64,000 bases of DNA from Microcoleus sp. FACHB-68 (GTDB lineage: Bacteria > Cyanobacteriota > Cyanobacteriia > Cyanobacteriales > Oscillatoriaceae), in contig NZ_JACJOT010000008.1 in NCBI RefSeq assembly GCF_014695715.1, positions 930,001 to 994,000 of the forward strand, in the 5' to 3' direction. This document shows positions 35,912 through 45,616 of this stretch, piece after piece. Made by a program: the position numbers and the translations under genes. Positions within the stretch are counted from its first letter, which is position 1. Every line of letters starts with the position of its first letter. The notes below the pieces were generated by a model. The model did not search any database, was not told where the DNA came from, and saw only the letters and a program-made list of their open reading frames with translations.

Positions 35912-37369
35912 TCAGGACTCTTCTCCCACCGGCAGCGACAAAATAAACGTCGTTCCTGGCCCCGCATTCGGAATATCTGCCTTCCATTTCTCCAACTTCG
36001 CCGGACTAAAAACTTGAATTTTGCCCTGCATTTGTTCTACCAAATCTTTAGCAATGGCTAAGCCCAAACCTGTGCCAGGAATCTCTGTTTCTGCCTGAAC
36101 GCCTCGGAAATGCCGCTCAAACAGCCGCTCCAAATCCTGTGGGGGAATGCCTGGGCCGGTATCTGAGATGCTGAATATGATCCATTCAGAAGGGGAATTT
36201 GAGGGAATGATGGGATGCTGGGATAAGGGGCGCAATTGTTCTTGATTCTCTCCCTCGCCGGCTCGCTTCTCAACCTGGATATAAATCTGCCCGCCGGCAG
36301 GTGTATATTTCAAGGCATTGTCTATCAAATTGCTCAAGACTTCGCGCAATGCCTTGGGATTAACCGGCACCGGCGGTAAATCGGACACAATGCCGGTGAT
36401 GATACTCAGTTGGCGCTCACCGGCAATTGCTCTGGCTGATACCAGCAATGGTTCGAGGACTTGCGCGACGGAACACAATTCTAGAGGGGATGCCGGCAGC
36501 AGGGGTAATATCTGGGAATTGGGGGCCGGTTCGCCGGTTTGTCGGGAAGTGCCTTCTGAGGTTCGCACCGCTTCCCAATTAACTGCTAAAGGAGCCGGCT
36601 CGATTTCCAGCCGGTCTTGTTCGATGGTTCGATCCATCTGTTGCAGCAACTCTTGCAAGCGATCGCTCTCCCGGACAATGCTGGCGGCAATATCGCGGTT
36701 GCCATCTCCGGGTATTAGGCGTCTTAGCAACAGTTTGCCGAATGTTTTTAAAGCCGTAAGCGGACTGCGAAGCTGGTGCAGCAAATTATCCAGGATGTCG
36801 TGTTGCTGAGCGTGAATCAGCTGCTGCTGGCGATAGTTATGCTCTACCCACTCAGAACGCTGGTCTAAAATACAAGCCAGTGCGAGAGTATGGGCGATTT
36901 GTTCGATTTGAGAGCGCTCTCGTTTATTCCAAGGCCGGTCTTCTCGACTGGTGACCAACAATCCCATCACCACCCCCTCATGCATGAGAGGCAGGATAAT
37001 TTGGCGCTGTTGCTGCCAGGAATCTTCTTCATCGCCCTCCCCCGCCTGCCCCCGATCTGCCTTCTGGTCAAAAAAAGGTGTTTGCGAATCAATTAATGCA
37101 TCTACCGATGGGATAATGCCTGGTGCGGCAGAGAGTAAGCGAGGGAACGCCGCGCCGGCTCGTTCGGGTAAAAGCGTTAAGGGATCGTTTTCTTCCCATA
37201 CCACAGCCGTTTCTGGGTAAGCCACTATCGGAATTAATTTGGCTTCTGCCCCTTCTACCAGTTCCTCAGTCAAATACACCACACTTAAGGACGCTCTCAG
37301 TCCTTGAGTTAACAGGGCTAACTGCGCTCGGCAAAGCGCAACAAATTCTGAACTCGCAGGCATTAACAT
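35912..37369 (-). CDS. Sensor histidine kinase with N-terminal GAF domain
   Basis: A soluble 485-residue kinase. The N-terminal ~180 residues fit a GAF domain (LSVVYLTEELVEG, QIILPLMHEGVVMGLLV). HisKA follows with phospho-acceptor His198 in LHQLRSPLTALK. The ATPase domain has an N-box (REVLSNLIDNALKY), DTGPGIP and GTGLGLAI. There are no membrane segments. Its C-terminus has two short Pro/Ser-rich insertions between the ATPase motifs. No response-regulator gene is adjacent, so the partner is unknown. The signal is probably a small ligand or redox state bound by GAF, by analogy only. Confidence 0.88.
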   Translation of the reverse strand: MLMPASSEFVALCRAQLALLTQGLRASLSVVYLTEELVEGAEAKLIPIVAYPETAVVWEENDPLTLLPERAGAAFPRLLSAAPGIIPSVDALIDSQTPFFDQKADRGQAGEGDEEDSWQQQRQIILPLMHEGVVMGLLVTSREDRPWNKRERSQIEQIAHTLALACILDQRSEWVEHNYRQQQLIHAQQHDILDNLLHQLRSPLTALKTFGKLLLRRLIPGDGNRDIAASIVRESDRLQELLQQMDRTIEQDRLEIEPAPLAVNWEAVRTSEGTSRQTGEPAPNSQILPLLPASPLELCSVAQVLEPLLVSARAIAGERQLSIITGIVSDLPPVPVNPKALREVLSNLIDNALKYTPAGGQIYIQVEKRAGEGENQEQLRPLSQHPIIPSNSPSEWIIFSISDTGPGIPPQDLERLFERHFRGVQAETEIPGTGLGLAIAKDLVEQMQGKIQVFSPAKLEKWKADIPNAGPGTTFILSLPVGEES

Positions 37370-37833
37370 GAACTGACTGTGGGTTTTTTAACAACGGTGA
37401 TCAAATAAAGGGGTTTTGTCTCAGGCAAAGTAGACTTGTCCTCTACTATGATTGTGATAGGTTTGCGGCTAAGCGAGGCAAATGTAACAGGAAAATTCCG
37501 TTGCCGGTAAATTGGGATGGACACGCAGCCGCGCTCACTCACTCATTTGTCCCGCCACTGCTCGATTCTCTGTCGCTTGCGATCCGCGTTCTCTATCTCC
37601 CAAGACTTAATTTTTTAACTTTTATTAAAAAATATTTTTTTTTGTTAAAGATAGTGTAGCTTTTTTTCCGGACTCCCCTGGTTCTAAATCGCCAGAAGCC
37701 TTATCCACACTGGGTTCAGGAAAATTATGTAGAAAGGTTAAAAGAGATTGATATTTTGTACGGGAACAGATATACTTGCGACGGTTTTTGTAACTATCAC
37801 TACACCCGTCGGCTGAAAGAGGAGGTAAAGAGG
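37370..37833. other. Gene-free stretch upstream of the DUF3155 gene
   Basis: No credible gene. It contains long A/T homopolymer stretches at 37605-37672. The DUF3155 frame is open back to a TTG at 37756, but that extension is not needed. Confidence 0.4.
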
Positions 37834-38154
37834 TTGGCTAGGAGACGTAAACGTAAGAGCCGTCGTCGGCAAGAAGGGCGTCGAATTCTTGAGCACGTGC
37901 CTCAGTATAGTATCGAAAGTGGCGAAGATAAACCAGTCACAGCTGCTCGCAAGTTTATCCATACCGAGGGTATCCTTCCACCTGCCTTGCTGTTAGTTAA
38001 AAGGAACGAACACACCACTGACCGATATTTCTGGGCAGAAAAGGGTCTATTTGGGGCGCAATACGTTGAAGAAAATCATTTCCTGTTCCCTAGCTTAAAA
38101 GTGCTGGAGGGCAGTCCGGGCACGAATCCGAGCTTAGCACTCAGTGTCCGTTGA
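37834..38154 (+). CDS. DUF3155-family cyanobacterial protein (TTG start)
   Basis: This 106-residue protein begins MARRRKRKSRRRQEGRRILE if TTG at 37834 is the start, and continues HVPQYSIESGEDKPVTAARKF and LLLVKRNEHTTDRYFWAEKGLFGAQY. That matches the small, highly basic, cyanobacterium-specific DUF3155 family as I know it. A strong Shine-Dalgarno (AGAGGAGG, about 37818-37825) sits the right distance from this TTG, which decides the start. The Arg/Lys-rich N-terminus suggests nucleic-acid binding, but the function is unknown. The last ~20 residues after FPSL are variable. Confidence 0.82.
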   Translation: MARRRKRKSRRRQEGRRILEHVPQYSIESGEDKPVTAARKFIHTEGILPPALLLVKRNEHTTDRYFWAEKGLFGAQYVEENHFLFPSLKVLEGSPGTNPSLALSVR

Positions 38155-38693
38155 AATCAAAGACCGCGCCTTGAAAACACACCCCGCCGGGGAAGCGAGT
38201 TGAAAACGCTCAAGCTTGCTTAGAGATAAGTGAGCTTAAGTCTAACTAGAATACCTGATTGTGTGACGGGATATTCAAGTTGTCTCGATTAGTCTGGCAA
38301 TCAACGACTTGCTGTCGAGCCTTACTGCTAATTAGGGTGCTGCCGGCGACGGGCTGTAAGCCAGAGTTTCTCGAGAGGTTGGCCTCTCCAGGGGTGTGCC
38401 TAATAAAACTGCTTAAGTATCTGTTGGGAAGAAAAGCGAGTAAATCGCAAGGCAAAAATAAGGAAATCGGGTGGAGATAAACTCTAGCTAAGTGCCCGAA
38501 ATTCTTTCATTGCGCTTTGTGCCGGCTGTAAATAGCCAATATCGAATAGGCAATTATCAATATCGGCAGCCCTCAGCCAAGGTTCGTGCTGGGTGTTGAC
38601 TGGAATTAACATTCATTTTTTAGTGTGGTGTAGGGCGCTACGCCTTGCCTTTATTTTTCATCGGCGGTTGCATTCGCCGGTGTAATTTTTTTT
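38155..38693 (+). other. Gene-free region with structured segments and a terminator
   Basis: No convincing protein. A hairpin GAGAGG / CCTCTC lies at 38373-38388. The stretch ends in a terminator-like 7-bp stem (ATCGGCG 38660-38666, CGCCGGT 38675-38681) followed by an eight-T run to 38693. Base composition is balanced and not typical of the AT-rich spacers nearby. A non-coding RNA is possible but it matches none of the RNAs I recognise (rnpB, tmRNA, SRP RNA, 6S RNA). Confidence 0.3.
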
Positions 38694-38891
38694 GGATCTG
38701 TCCCCTGTTGTGTCTCTGATGACGAGGGCCGATTTTTGATTGGGCTTACCGGCAAGGGGTTACGCAAATAAGTTTGTCTTTATGAACCGGCTGGGGATTT
38801 AATATCCAGCAGCAGTTAAGCAGGATGGAAGCCGGCAGCGACAAAGCAGGATATCCTAGCAAAAGAATGTTTTCCCCACTCAGCCCTCTGT

Positions 38892-39224
38892 ATGCAGAAT
38901 ACCCGTCTCAACAGCCTGGTTGATGTCGCCTCTGGGCGGTTTGGGCAATGGTTACGCAATCCTTGGCGGCGAATCTCGCTGCTGGTAATCAGTGTGTTGT
39001 TTGGCGTCTTCTTGGGAACCGCTATTTCTACCATCGCCGGACAAAAAGCTAACTTAGATATTAGTGTGGCTGCGATTTTGGTCGTGCTAACGGAAGCGAT
39101 CAGCTGGGTTGTTTACAGGACAAAGCGGCCAATTTCCAACTCGCTGTTGGTACAAATATTAAATGCGCTCAAAATTGGTTTGACTTACAGCCTATTTGTA
39201 GAAGCCTTTAAGCTAGGTTCCTGA
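38892..39224 (+). CDS. ycf20: Ycf20-family membrane protein (DUF565)
   Basis: A 110-residue protein with the Ycf20 hallmarks: RFGQWLRNPWRRISLL, FGVFLGTAISTIAGQ, LDISVAAILVVLTEAISW and the conserved end NALKIGLTYSLFVEAFKLGS. Three hydrophobic segments make it a membrane protein. Ycf20 is conserved in cyanobacteria and plastids and has been linked to photoprotection (NPQ) in algae and plants. The glycerate kinase gene starts four bases after the stop, so the two are likely co-transcribed. Confidence 0.9.
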   Translation: MQNTRLNSLVDVASGRFGQWLRNPWRRISLLVISVLFGVFLGTAISTIAGQKANLDISVAAILVVLTEAISWVVYRTKRPISNSLLVQILNALKIGLTYSLFVEAFKLGS

Positions 39225-39228
39225 TGGC

Positions 39229-40287
39229 ATGGAGCAACCGAGTTTATCCCTGAATCAAATTCTTACACAGTGGGCGGATCAGCGCGAAACCCCGGCAGAG
39301 GTTTGGCAACAGCTAGAAGCATGGGAACTCTCAGATCAACGGCGGGCCAAAGCTTTTGGCGTTACGCCTGAGAATGTCAGTGAAATTGTCCAACAGCGAT
39401 GGCTGCTTTTTCAGTCTGTCTATCCCAGTTTCCCCCCAGCCGTTGCGGAAAATCCATCTTTATTAAACACCTTATGGCATCTTTGGCTGCCTTTGGGGAT
39501 GCAGTTGGCCCAATACCGGCAAACTTTAGGGCGTCCTGTAGTTCAGGGGATATTGGGGGGACAAGGCACCGGCAAAACAACTTTAGCTGCCGGCCTAACG
39601 ATGATTCTTGGCCATTTAGGCTACCGCACTGTCAGCCTGTCCCTGGATGACCTTTACAAAACTTATCGTGAACGGCAGCATCTCAAACTGCAAGACCCGC
39701 GTTTGATCTGGCGTGGGCCACCGGGAACCCATGATGTTGAGCTGGGGATTGAGATCCTGGATCAGTTGCGCCGGCTTGATCGTCCCTCTGTTCAGGTTCC
39801 GCGCTTTGATAAGTCTGCTTGGGGAGGTGCCGGTGATAGAACGAACTCCCAGACAGTTGCCGGCGCTGATATTGTCTTGTTTGAAGGTTGGTTTGTCGGG
39901 GCGCGACCGATTGATCCCGCTATTTTTGACACTGCACCGGCACCGATTATCACGCCGGCTGACTGCTGTTTTGCCCGTGATATGAATGCCAAACTCCACG
40001 ATTATTTACCCCTGTGGCAGCGCTTAGATCGCTTAATGGTGCTGTATCCGGTTGATTATCGGCTTTCTGTACAGTGGCGACAGCAGGCAGAACATCAAAT
40101 GATCGCTGCCGGTAAAGCGGGGATGAGCGATTTAGAAATTGAGCAATTTGTCTATTATTTCTGGAAAGCGTTGCATCCAGAGTTATTTATCAAGCCTTTG
40201 GTTAACCGTGCTGATTGGGTGGATTTGGTAGTGGAAATTAATGCCGATCATTCTGCCGGCAGCGTTTATAAGCCGATTGATGGCTAA
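39229..40287 (+). CDS. D-glycerate 3-kinase (GLYK type)
   Basis: A 352-residue P-loop kinase related to phosphoribulokinase/uridine kinase. Walker A GGQGTGKTT is at 110-118, followed by LSLDDLYKTY, WRGPPGTHDVELG, VPRFDKSAWGGAGDR and VLFEGWFVGARP. These are the plant/cyanobacterial GLYK motifs. The enzyme phosphorylates D-glycerate to 3-phosphoglycerate, the last step of the photorespiratory (2-phosphoglycolate) cycle. It starts four bases downstream of ycf20, which suggests one transcript. Length and motif order are normal. Confidence 0.9.
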   Translation: MEQPSLSLNQILTQWADQRETPAEVWQQLEAWELSDQRRAKAFGVTPENVSEIVQQRWLLFQSVYPSFPPAVAENPSLLNTLWHLWLPLGMQLAQYRQTLGRPVVQGILGGQGTGKTTLAAGLTMILGHLGYRTVSLSLDDLYKTYRERQHLKLQDPRLIWRGPPGTHDVELGIEILDQLRRLDRPSVQVPRFDKSAWGGAGDRTNSQTVAGADIVLFEGWFVGARPIDPAIFDTAPAPIITPADCCFARDMNAKLHDYLPLWQRLDRLMVLYPVDYRLSVQWRQQAEHQMIAAGKAGMSDLEIEQFVYYFWKALHPELFIKPLVNRADWVDLVVEINADHSAGSVYKPIDG

Positions 40288-40420
40288 TTTTACAAGCTTA
40301 AACATGAAGAAATTTAAGCAGTTTCTAACCGATTGGGGAATGTGCCGGTGAACCCCACACACTCCCCAGCCGTACAAATTGAAAGCCGGCTTATCACAAC
40401 TTCTGATAATTTCCAAACCT

Positions 40421-41557
40421 TTAACAATTTTGTAGATAATCAACAACAGCACCGGCGATCACTTCAGTTCCATCTTTAGGAATTGAGGCGTTGAGGCGAG
40501 GCGGTTGCAACGGTTGCTGCAAAAATTCCCAACTGCCTTCAAAAAAGTCTGCCGGTGAGATAATTTGATGATAAGCGCGATCAGCAATTCCTTCTAACAG
40601 TAAAGGAGATTCTGCAAACTCCTCTCGCGTTACTGAAACAATCGGAACACCCACCCTCAAAGCTTCGGCAAACGTACTATATCCAGGCTTAGAAATGACT
40701 CGCCCGCAAAGCGGCATAAAGTCTACGGGACGGATGGAAAGACTCTGAGAGGGAGAGAGGGAAAGATGGGGGAATGAAGAAGTTTTTGAAGGCTGTCCAG
40801 AGACTTTGATTAAATTAGGAAAATCTGGGGCTTGCTGATCAAAGGTGATAAATTGCCAGTCAGAAAATTTTTGCAGGTTGCTATAAGGAATTTGAGCTAA
40901 ACCCAATCCTCCAAAAGTGAGTAAAACAATTTTTTCCTGCGGTGCAGTTAAGCCCCAAATGCCTCTGATTTCATCCTCGTTATAACGAGGGGAACCTCCC
41001 GTTAAGCCCACATCGGTTATGTTGGGAAAAGCGCTCATTGCTTCGTGAAATGGCAAGCGAAATAGACGATCACACTGGCTAAAGCACTCTCCAATCCAAT
41101 CAGCCATTTCTATAAATTCTCCTCCCCAAGGCCGATAGATAAAATCCCAACCGAAGTTACTCATCATCCAACAAGGAATGCCGGCAGCTTTGGCAATGGG
41201 TGCTGCTAATGGAGGAATATCAGCTAAAATTAAGTTCACCTTATTTAAATGAATGAAACTAACTTCTGTGGCAATAATTGAGCGCTGTCGGTCACGGATT
41301 TGTTTTAATTCTTTCAGCGTGGTTTCTTTATCCATCGTCAGGCTGTCGCTTTGCACAACGCCCACATCAAACGCACGAGGACGCACGATAAAATCCCCAG
41401 GAATATAAGATTCTAATAACCAGCGGGGTGCGGTTGTGACTAACACAAGGAGAATTTCTGGATTCATCTGTTGAATTGCAGCGGCAACAGACGCAGCACG
41501 GACTGCATGACCGAATCCATGATTGGTAATTGCGATATATAAAACAGGTCGTGACAT
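40421..41557 (-). CDS. GT-B-fold glycosyltransferase-like protein
   Basis: A 378-residue protein with a two-Rossmann GT-B outline. The N-terminal half starts YIAITNHGFGHAVRAASVA (UDP-GlcNAc transferase / MurG-like opening), then WMMSNFGWDFIYRPW. The C-terminal half has VLLTFGGLGL and the nucleotide-binding-like CGRVISKPGYSTFAEAL. The same opening is seen in the N-terminal domain of plant L-arabinokinase-type proteins. The acceptor and donor cannot be read from the sequence. It has no signal peptide. It is transcribed alone, opposite to the glycerate kinase. Confidence 0.75.
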   Translation of the reverse strand: MSRPVLYIAITNHGFGHAVRAASVAAAIQQMNPEILLVLVTTAPRWLLESYIPGDFIVRPRAFDVGVVQSDSLTMDKETTLKELKQIRDRQRSIIATEVSFIHLNKVNLILADIPPLAAPIAKAAGIPCWMMSNFGWDFIYRPWGGEFIEMADWIGECFSQCDRLFRLPFHEAMSAFPNITDVGLTGGSPRYNEDEIRGIWGLTAPQEKIVLLTFGGLGLAQIPYSNLQKFSDWQFITFDQQAPDFPNLIKVSGQPSKTSSFPHLSLSPSQSLSIRPVDFMPLCGRVISKPGYSTFAEALRVGVPIVSVTREEFAESPLLLEGIADRAYHQIISPADFFEGSWEFLQQPLQPPRLNASIPKDGTEVIAGAVVDYLQNC

Positions 41558-41740
41558 TTCTAGTTTCTCAGGTACTTAGAAGGGAGGGTTAATTTTTGTT
41601 CGCACACATTTTGTACTAGCCGGCGAACCCGTTCAATAATTTATTTCTGGGCTAATGGTTAAAGTCTGCTTCATCCGAATAAAAAACACATTTCAATGTA
41701 ATTTATTGAATTTTAGCGATTAGATGGGCTTCAAAATCTC

Positions 41741-42952
41741 TTAGACTTTAAAATCTGAAATTCCTGCAACTAGCTGGTCTATTTCAGATTCCAAGGTGAA
41801 GTAATGAACACAGGCACGGATGCAGTGGGGATTAAGAAGTGTCCGCACCATTATTTTTTGTGATTCTAAGAATTGCACGAGTTGCTGATGTGTGACACCG
41901 GCATCCTGTCGGGTTGAATCTAGCTGAAAGGAAATTAACCCGGCTTCTGGGGGGGATGTTCGCAGACAGTTAATGCCGTCTAAGTTTTGTAATTGTTCCC
42001 AAAGATATTTACTAACTTTCTGTATCTGTTGGTAACGTTCCTCAGTGCTTCCCCACTGGTGATGAAGTGCCATTGCACTCCGCAAACCGGCATAGAGTGG
42101 CACTGCTGAAGTGGCAATTTCAAATCGCTTCCCAGTCGGCTGCCAACCTGCCGGCTGACCACTTCCATCGGTAATAATCCCGCGCCAGCCGATAAACGTG
42201 GGATGCAGGCTTTCTAAGGCTTCTGGCTGCACATACAGTCCCCCGACGCCGGCTGGCCCGCACCACCATTTGTGGCCGGTGAAGGCATAAAAATCTGCCG
42301 CAATTTCAGTTAAATTCAGCGGCAACACGCCGACAGACTGCGCGGCATCGACTAAAACTCGAACCGGCTTTCCCCAAGTTGAATGGTTATGGCATAGCTG
42401 GACAATTTCAGCCAGCGGCAAAACTTGGCCGGTGTTCCACAGGATGTGACTTAAAACCACTAGTCGGGTATTGGATCGCAAATATTGATCAATGGCTGCC
42501 ACCGGATCGCCATCATTCAACGTCGCCATCAGGGGACAGGTGGAAACTTCGATATCAAACCGGCGCTGCAATTCCCCCACGGCTGCTACAATGCCTTGAT
42601 GTTCGCAGTCGGTTAGCAGCAGGTGATCCCCAGGTTTCCAGTCAAAACCCCACAAGGCAATGTTGCAGCCAACGGTGACATCCTCGGTGAGGGTAATCGT
42701 TTCTGCCGGCACACAAAGTTCTGTGGCGATCGCTTGCCGCGTTTGGGTGGCTTCTCGGCCAAGCCAAGCATTCGCCTCTCCTGAAAATGGCCCAACACGT
42801 TCTACTTCTTCATAAGATTGTCTGATCGCCTCCAAAGCGGCTTGAGGCAGTGGACCTTGTCCCCCATAGTTAAAATAGGCTTTATTCACCAAGGCAGGGA
42901 AGTGCTGCCGGTGGTCTTCGAGGGAAGTTTGTACTGGGGTAGATCCCGTCAT
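41741..42952 (-). CDS. Class-V PLP enzyme, probably L-cysteine/cystine C-S lyase type
   Basis: A 403-residue fold-type-I enzyme of the NifS/class-V aminotransferase family. The PLP lysine is Lys228 in TGHKWWCGP, with VDAAQSVGVLPL and SHILWNTGQVLPL forming the cofactor pocket. It lacks the flexible catalytic Cys loop of a true cysteine desulfurase as far as I can see. The closest known cyanobacterial enzyme of this layout is the Synechocystis cyst(e)ine lyase C-DES, which could supply sulfide or persulfide for Fe-S clusters. Isopenicillin-N-epimerase-like annotation is the alternative. It stands alone. Confidence 0.75.
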   Translation of the reverse strand: MTGSTPVQTSLEDHRQHFPALVNKAYFNYGGQGPLPQAALEAIRQSYEEVERVGPFSGEANAWLGREATQTRQAIATELCVPAETITLTEDVTVGCNIALWGFDWKPGDHLLLTDCEHQGIVAAVGELQRRFDIEVSTCPLMATLNDGDPVAAIDQYLRSNTRLVVLSHILWNTGQVLPLAEIVQLCHNHSTWGKPVRVLVDAAQSVGVLPLNLTEIAADFYAFTGHKWWCGPAGVGGLYVQPEALESLHPTFIGWRGIITDGSGQPAGWQPTGKRFEIATSAVPLYAGLRSAMALHHQWGSTEERYQQIQKVSKYLWEQLQNLDGINCLRTSPPEAGLISFQLDSTRQDAGVTHQQLVQFLESQKIMVRTLLNPHCIRACVHYFTLESEIDQLVAGISDFKV

Positions 42953-43539
42953 AGTAATCAGTTCAAAGGAGGTTATACTATTTCGCGCTTGCCGATGCCC
43001 AAAATGCTAGGATTGCGCTCTAGACATTGTAAGAGCCAGCCGGTGAAATTTACCTGGAATTTATTTCAAAAATTGAAATAACCTGACAAGTAACATCGGC
43101 TGATTTCAAGTTGCCGGTTTTTCCCTGAGTGCCTTCGTCTTCACCAGCCTAGAACCTAGCTAAATTTTACTGTTTTAGCCGGCTTTACTTGCTATTGATG
43201 ATATTTATGGAGTTGAGATTGTGATTCAACCAAATTTATTTTCACTATGAAAGACGAAAAATTGATTTTTTATTCAATTCACCAAATCAAGTTAATTGAA
43301 AATTTCCTAAAACTAAATTAACTATTTTAAGATATAATCAAGCTTGAGAAGATATTAAAAAACAATATAATAAAAAAGTTATAAAGTTAACAATTAATCA
43401 GCAGAAATTAAAAAAAATAATCCAAAATCTAGTAAATTTGCTCATTAAGGAGTCAAGAAGAAATGTTCGCCGGCAGAAAATTTTTATTGAATAGCACTGA
43501 AACAATGCGGTCGGCTCAGTTTTTTGCTAGCCTAAAAGT
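42953..43539. other. AT-rich gene-free stretch
   Basis: No gene seen. The segment from about 43230 to 43460 is very AT-rich with many A-runs and probably holds the promoter for the nuclease gene that follows. A good AAGGAGG at about 42965 on the + strand is not followed by a usable start codon. Confidence 0.4.
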
Positions 43540-45006
43540 ATGCTTTTGACTGCTGAACTTTTATTTAATTACCAACGGTGCCGGCGTCGGTCTTTTCTAG
43601 ATACCTATGGAGACGCCCAACAGCAAGGGTGCGAGAGTGACTTTCTGTTGAAACTGCAACAAAACAGCTGGGCACACCGGCAAGCAATTGTTGCTGACAT
43701 GACGTACCATCAACCCCAGTACCCACGGCGAGATTTCATTGCCGGTGCTGAGGCAACGCTAGAATTGATGCGCCAAGGTGTTGATCGCATTTATCTGGGA
43801 ATACTGCGGGCAGACGGGCCGGCAGGATTTACACTGGCAAGCAGCCCTGATTTACTGATCAAACATCCCGGAAATTCATCTTTTGGCAACTGGCTTTACG
43901 TTCCCACAGATATCAAACTGGGCAAGCGTCCGAAGCTAGACTACCAAATTATTGTGGCTTTTCACGCCTATGTCCTGGCATCTGTGCAGGGAGTTAGCCC
44001 AGAAACGGCTGGGTTGCTATTGCGAGAAAAAGGTGCTTATCGGGTGAATTTGGGGCAACGAATGCCGCAAATGCAGCAGATGCTAACAGAATGTATCGAG
44101 ATGCTGCACCACCGGCAAGAACCTGAAGTTTTCATCGCCCGTCATCCTTGCAGCCATTGCCATTGGTATAACAGTTGCTACGCGATCGCAACAGAAACAA
44201 AACACCTGTCCCTGTTACCGGGAGTCACGCCGGTTCGTTACACCCAGTTGCAAGCGCTGAATTTAACAACCGTGGAAGCCCTTGCCGGCATCGATCCGGG
44301 GCAGCTTGCTTGTTTAACCGAGTTTCCCGATGAAGTGGCGGGGCAGTTGGTGTTGCAAGCGCAATCAGTTCGGCAAAATCAAGCAATTGCTAAACCGGCA
44401 GGTTTGTCCATTTCTCCCTCTGAGTTGCCCACTGCGCCGGTTGAGCTTTATTTTGATATCGAAGCGCAGCCAGAATTGAATCTAGCATTTTTACACGGCG
44501 TTTTAGTGGTTGATCGGCACGCTAAAACTGAAACATTTTATCCACTTTTGGCAGAACAGCCGGCAGAGGAAGGCGCAATTTGGGAGCAACTTTTAAACTT
44601 GATTTGGACATATCCCGATGCGCCAATTTTTCATTTTTGTGATTACGAGGTTCAAACTTTTAAACAATTTGCCAAGCGTTATAATACCCCCTCCCATTTG
44701 TGGCGTCCTGTGCTGAGTCGTTTCGTGGATGTACACGAACGGGTGACACGCACAGCCGTATTGCCGGTGGAAAGTTACGCCCTCAAAGCGATTGCCCGCT
44801 GGGTAGGTTTTGAATGGCGCGACCGGCAAGCAAATGGCGCTCAATGTATCTTCTGGTATGATCGTTGGTTAGAAACCGGCGACCGTGCTTTTCTTGACGC
44901 AATTCGGCGCTACAACGAAGATGACTGCCGCGCCACTTACGTGGTTAAAGATTGGCTAGTCAACTTTTTGCAAAATGCTGATCGCACACTTGCCCCCCTT
45001 TCCTAA
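43540..45006 (+). CDS. TM0106-family RecB-like / RNase H-fold nuclease
   Basis: A 488-residue protein of the TM0106 RecB-like nuclease family. The N-terminal half has LLTAELLFNYQRCRRRSFLD, then PTDIKLGKRPKLDYQ and a Cys cluster HPCSHCHWYNSC, consistent with an Fe-S-bound RecB-type nuclease. A helix-hairpin-like segment follows (LNLTTVEALAGIDPGQL). The C-terminal third is a DEDD-type exonuclease-like RNase H fold starting ELYFDIEAQPE, with YNEDDCRATY near the end. It probably acts on DNA ends. No CRISPR or repair genes adjoin it. The function is inferred from the fold only. Confidence 0.85.
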   Translation: MLLTAELLFNYQRCRRRSFLDTYGDAQQQGCESDFLLKLQQNSWAHRQAIVADMTYHQPQYPRRDFIAGAEATLELMRQGVDRIYLGILRADGPAGFTLASSPDLLIKHPGNSSFGNWLYVPTDIKLGKRPKLDYQIIVAFHAYVLASVQGVSPETAGLLLREKGAYRVNLGQRMPQMQQMLTECIEMLHHRQEPEVFIARHPCSHCHWYNSCYAIATETKHLSLLPGVTPVRYTQLQALNLTTVEALAGIDPGQLACLTEFPDEVAGQLVLQAQSVRQNQAIAKPAGLSISPSELPTAPVELYFDIEAQPELNLAFLHGVLVVDRHAKTETFYPLLAEQPAEEGAIWEQLLNLIWTYPDAPIFHFCDYEVQTFKQFAKRYNTPSHLWRPVLSRFVDVHERVTRTAVLPVESYALKAIARWVGFEWRDRQANGAQCIFWYDRWLETGDRAFLDAIRRYNEDDCRATYVVKDWLVNFLQNADRTLAPLS

Positions 45007-45064
45007 CCAATCAAACCCGACACTTTTAAAATTTTAAAGAGCGCTTAGGCAAATTTGATTTGCC

Positions 45065-45616
45065 TCAATTTAAGCTAATATCCGTAAAAGATAACCGAGG
45101 GCAATTATTCCACCAGTCAGGGTGAATACAATCTGCTCTCAGGGTAACACTTTGAGCATTCTGAAGATCAATTGACCAAGTTTGCTTTTCGTCTGAACGC
45201 GTGATATATCTTTGATCGACCAACTGCCGGTTTCTATAAACTTCTAGCACGATAATATCTTCTTTGTCAGTTACCTTGCTATTTCTGTCTAAACCGAACT
45301 CCAAATTTAGTTGAGAAAATCCCGAAGGCACCCCACAAACTACTTCAGCCGCCGCCACACTGTTATTTATAATATCTCCCGATTCATTCAATACATATCT
45401 ATTATATAAATAAGCAATTTCTGGGAAAGAATCTTTCCCCAGTTTCACCTTGGTTGCTTCCTCAACAGGTTTTAAAGGTTGCTGAATTTCAGGAGTTCGG
45501 CTCTGGCACTCTAGATCAAATAAATAAGTTTGATTGGTTTGCGCTTGAAGTTTTAAAGTTGAAAGTAAAACAAGAAAAGTAACGGGAAAAAGAATCAAAT
45601 TTTGAATAGTTTTCAT
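45065..45616 (-). CDS. Exported protein of unknown function
   Basis: A 183-residue protein with a clear signal peptide (MKTIQNLILFPVTFLVLLS, cleavage after LQAQ). The mature part is beta-rich: FDLECQSRTPEIQQPL, FSQLNLEFGLDRNS, EVYRNRQLVDQRYITRSDEKQTWSIDLQNAQSVTLRADC. This pattern resembles NPCBM-type carbohydrate-binding domains found in exported proteins. Four Cys could form disulfides. No partner is obvious. The identification as NPCBM-like is tentative. Confidence 0.7.
   Translation of the reverse strand: MKTIQNLILFPVTFLVLLSTLKLQAQTNQTYLFDLECQSRTPEIQQPLKPVEEATKVKLGKDSFPEIAYLYNRYVLNESGDIINNSVAAAEVVCGVPSGFSQLNLEFGLDRNSKVTDKEDIIVLEVYRNRQLVDQRYITRSDEKQTWSIDLQNAQSVTLRADCIHPDWWNNCPRLSFTDISLN

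Noticed and set aside
38246-38480. Short frames on both strands in the 38.2-38.5 kb gap
   Set aside because: Neither has a ribosome binding site or protein-like composition; the region looks non-coding.
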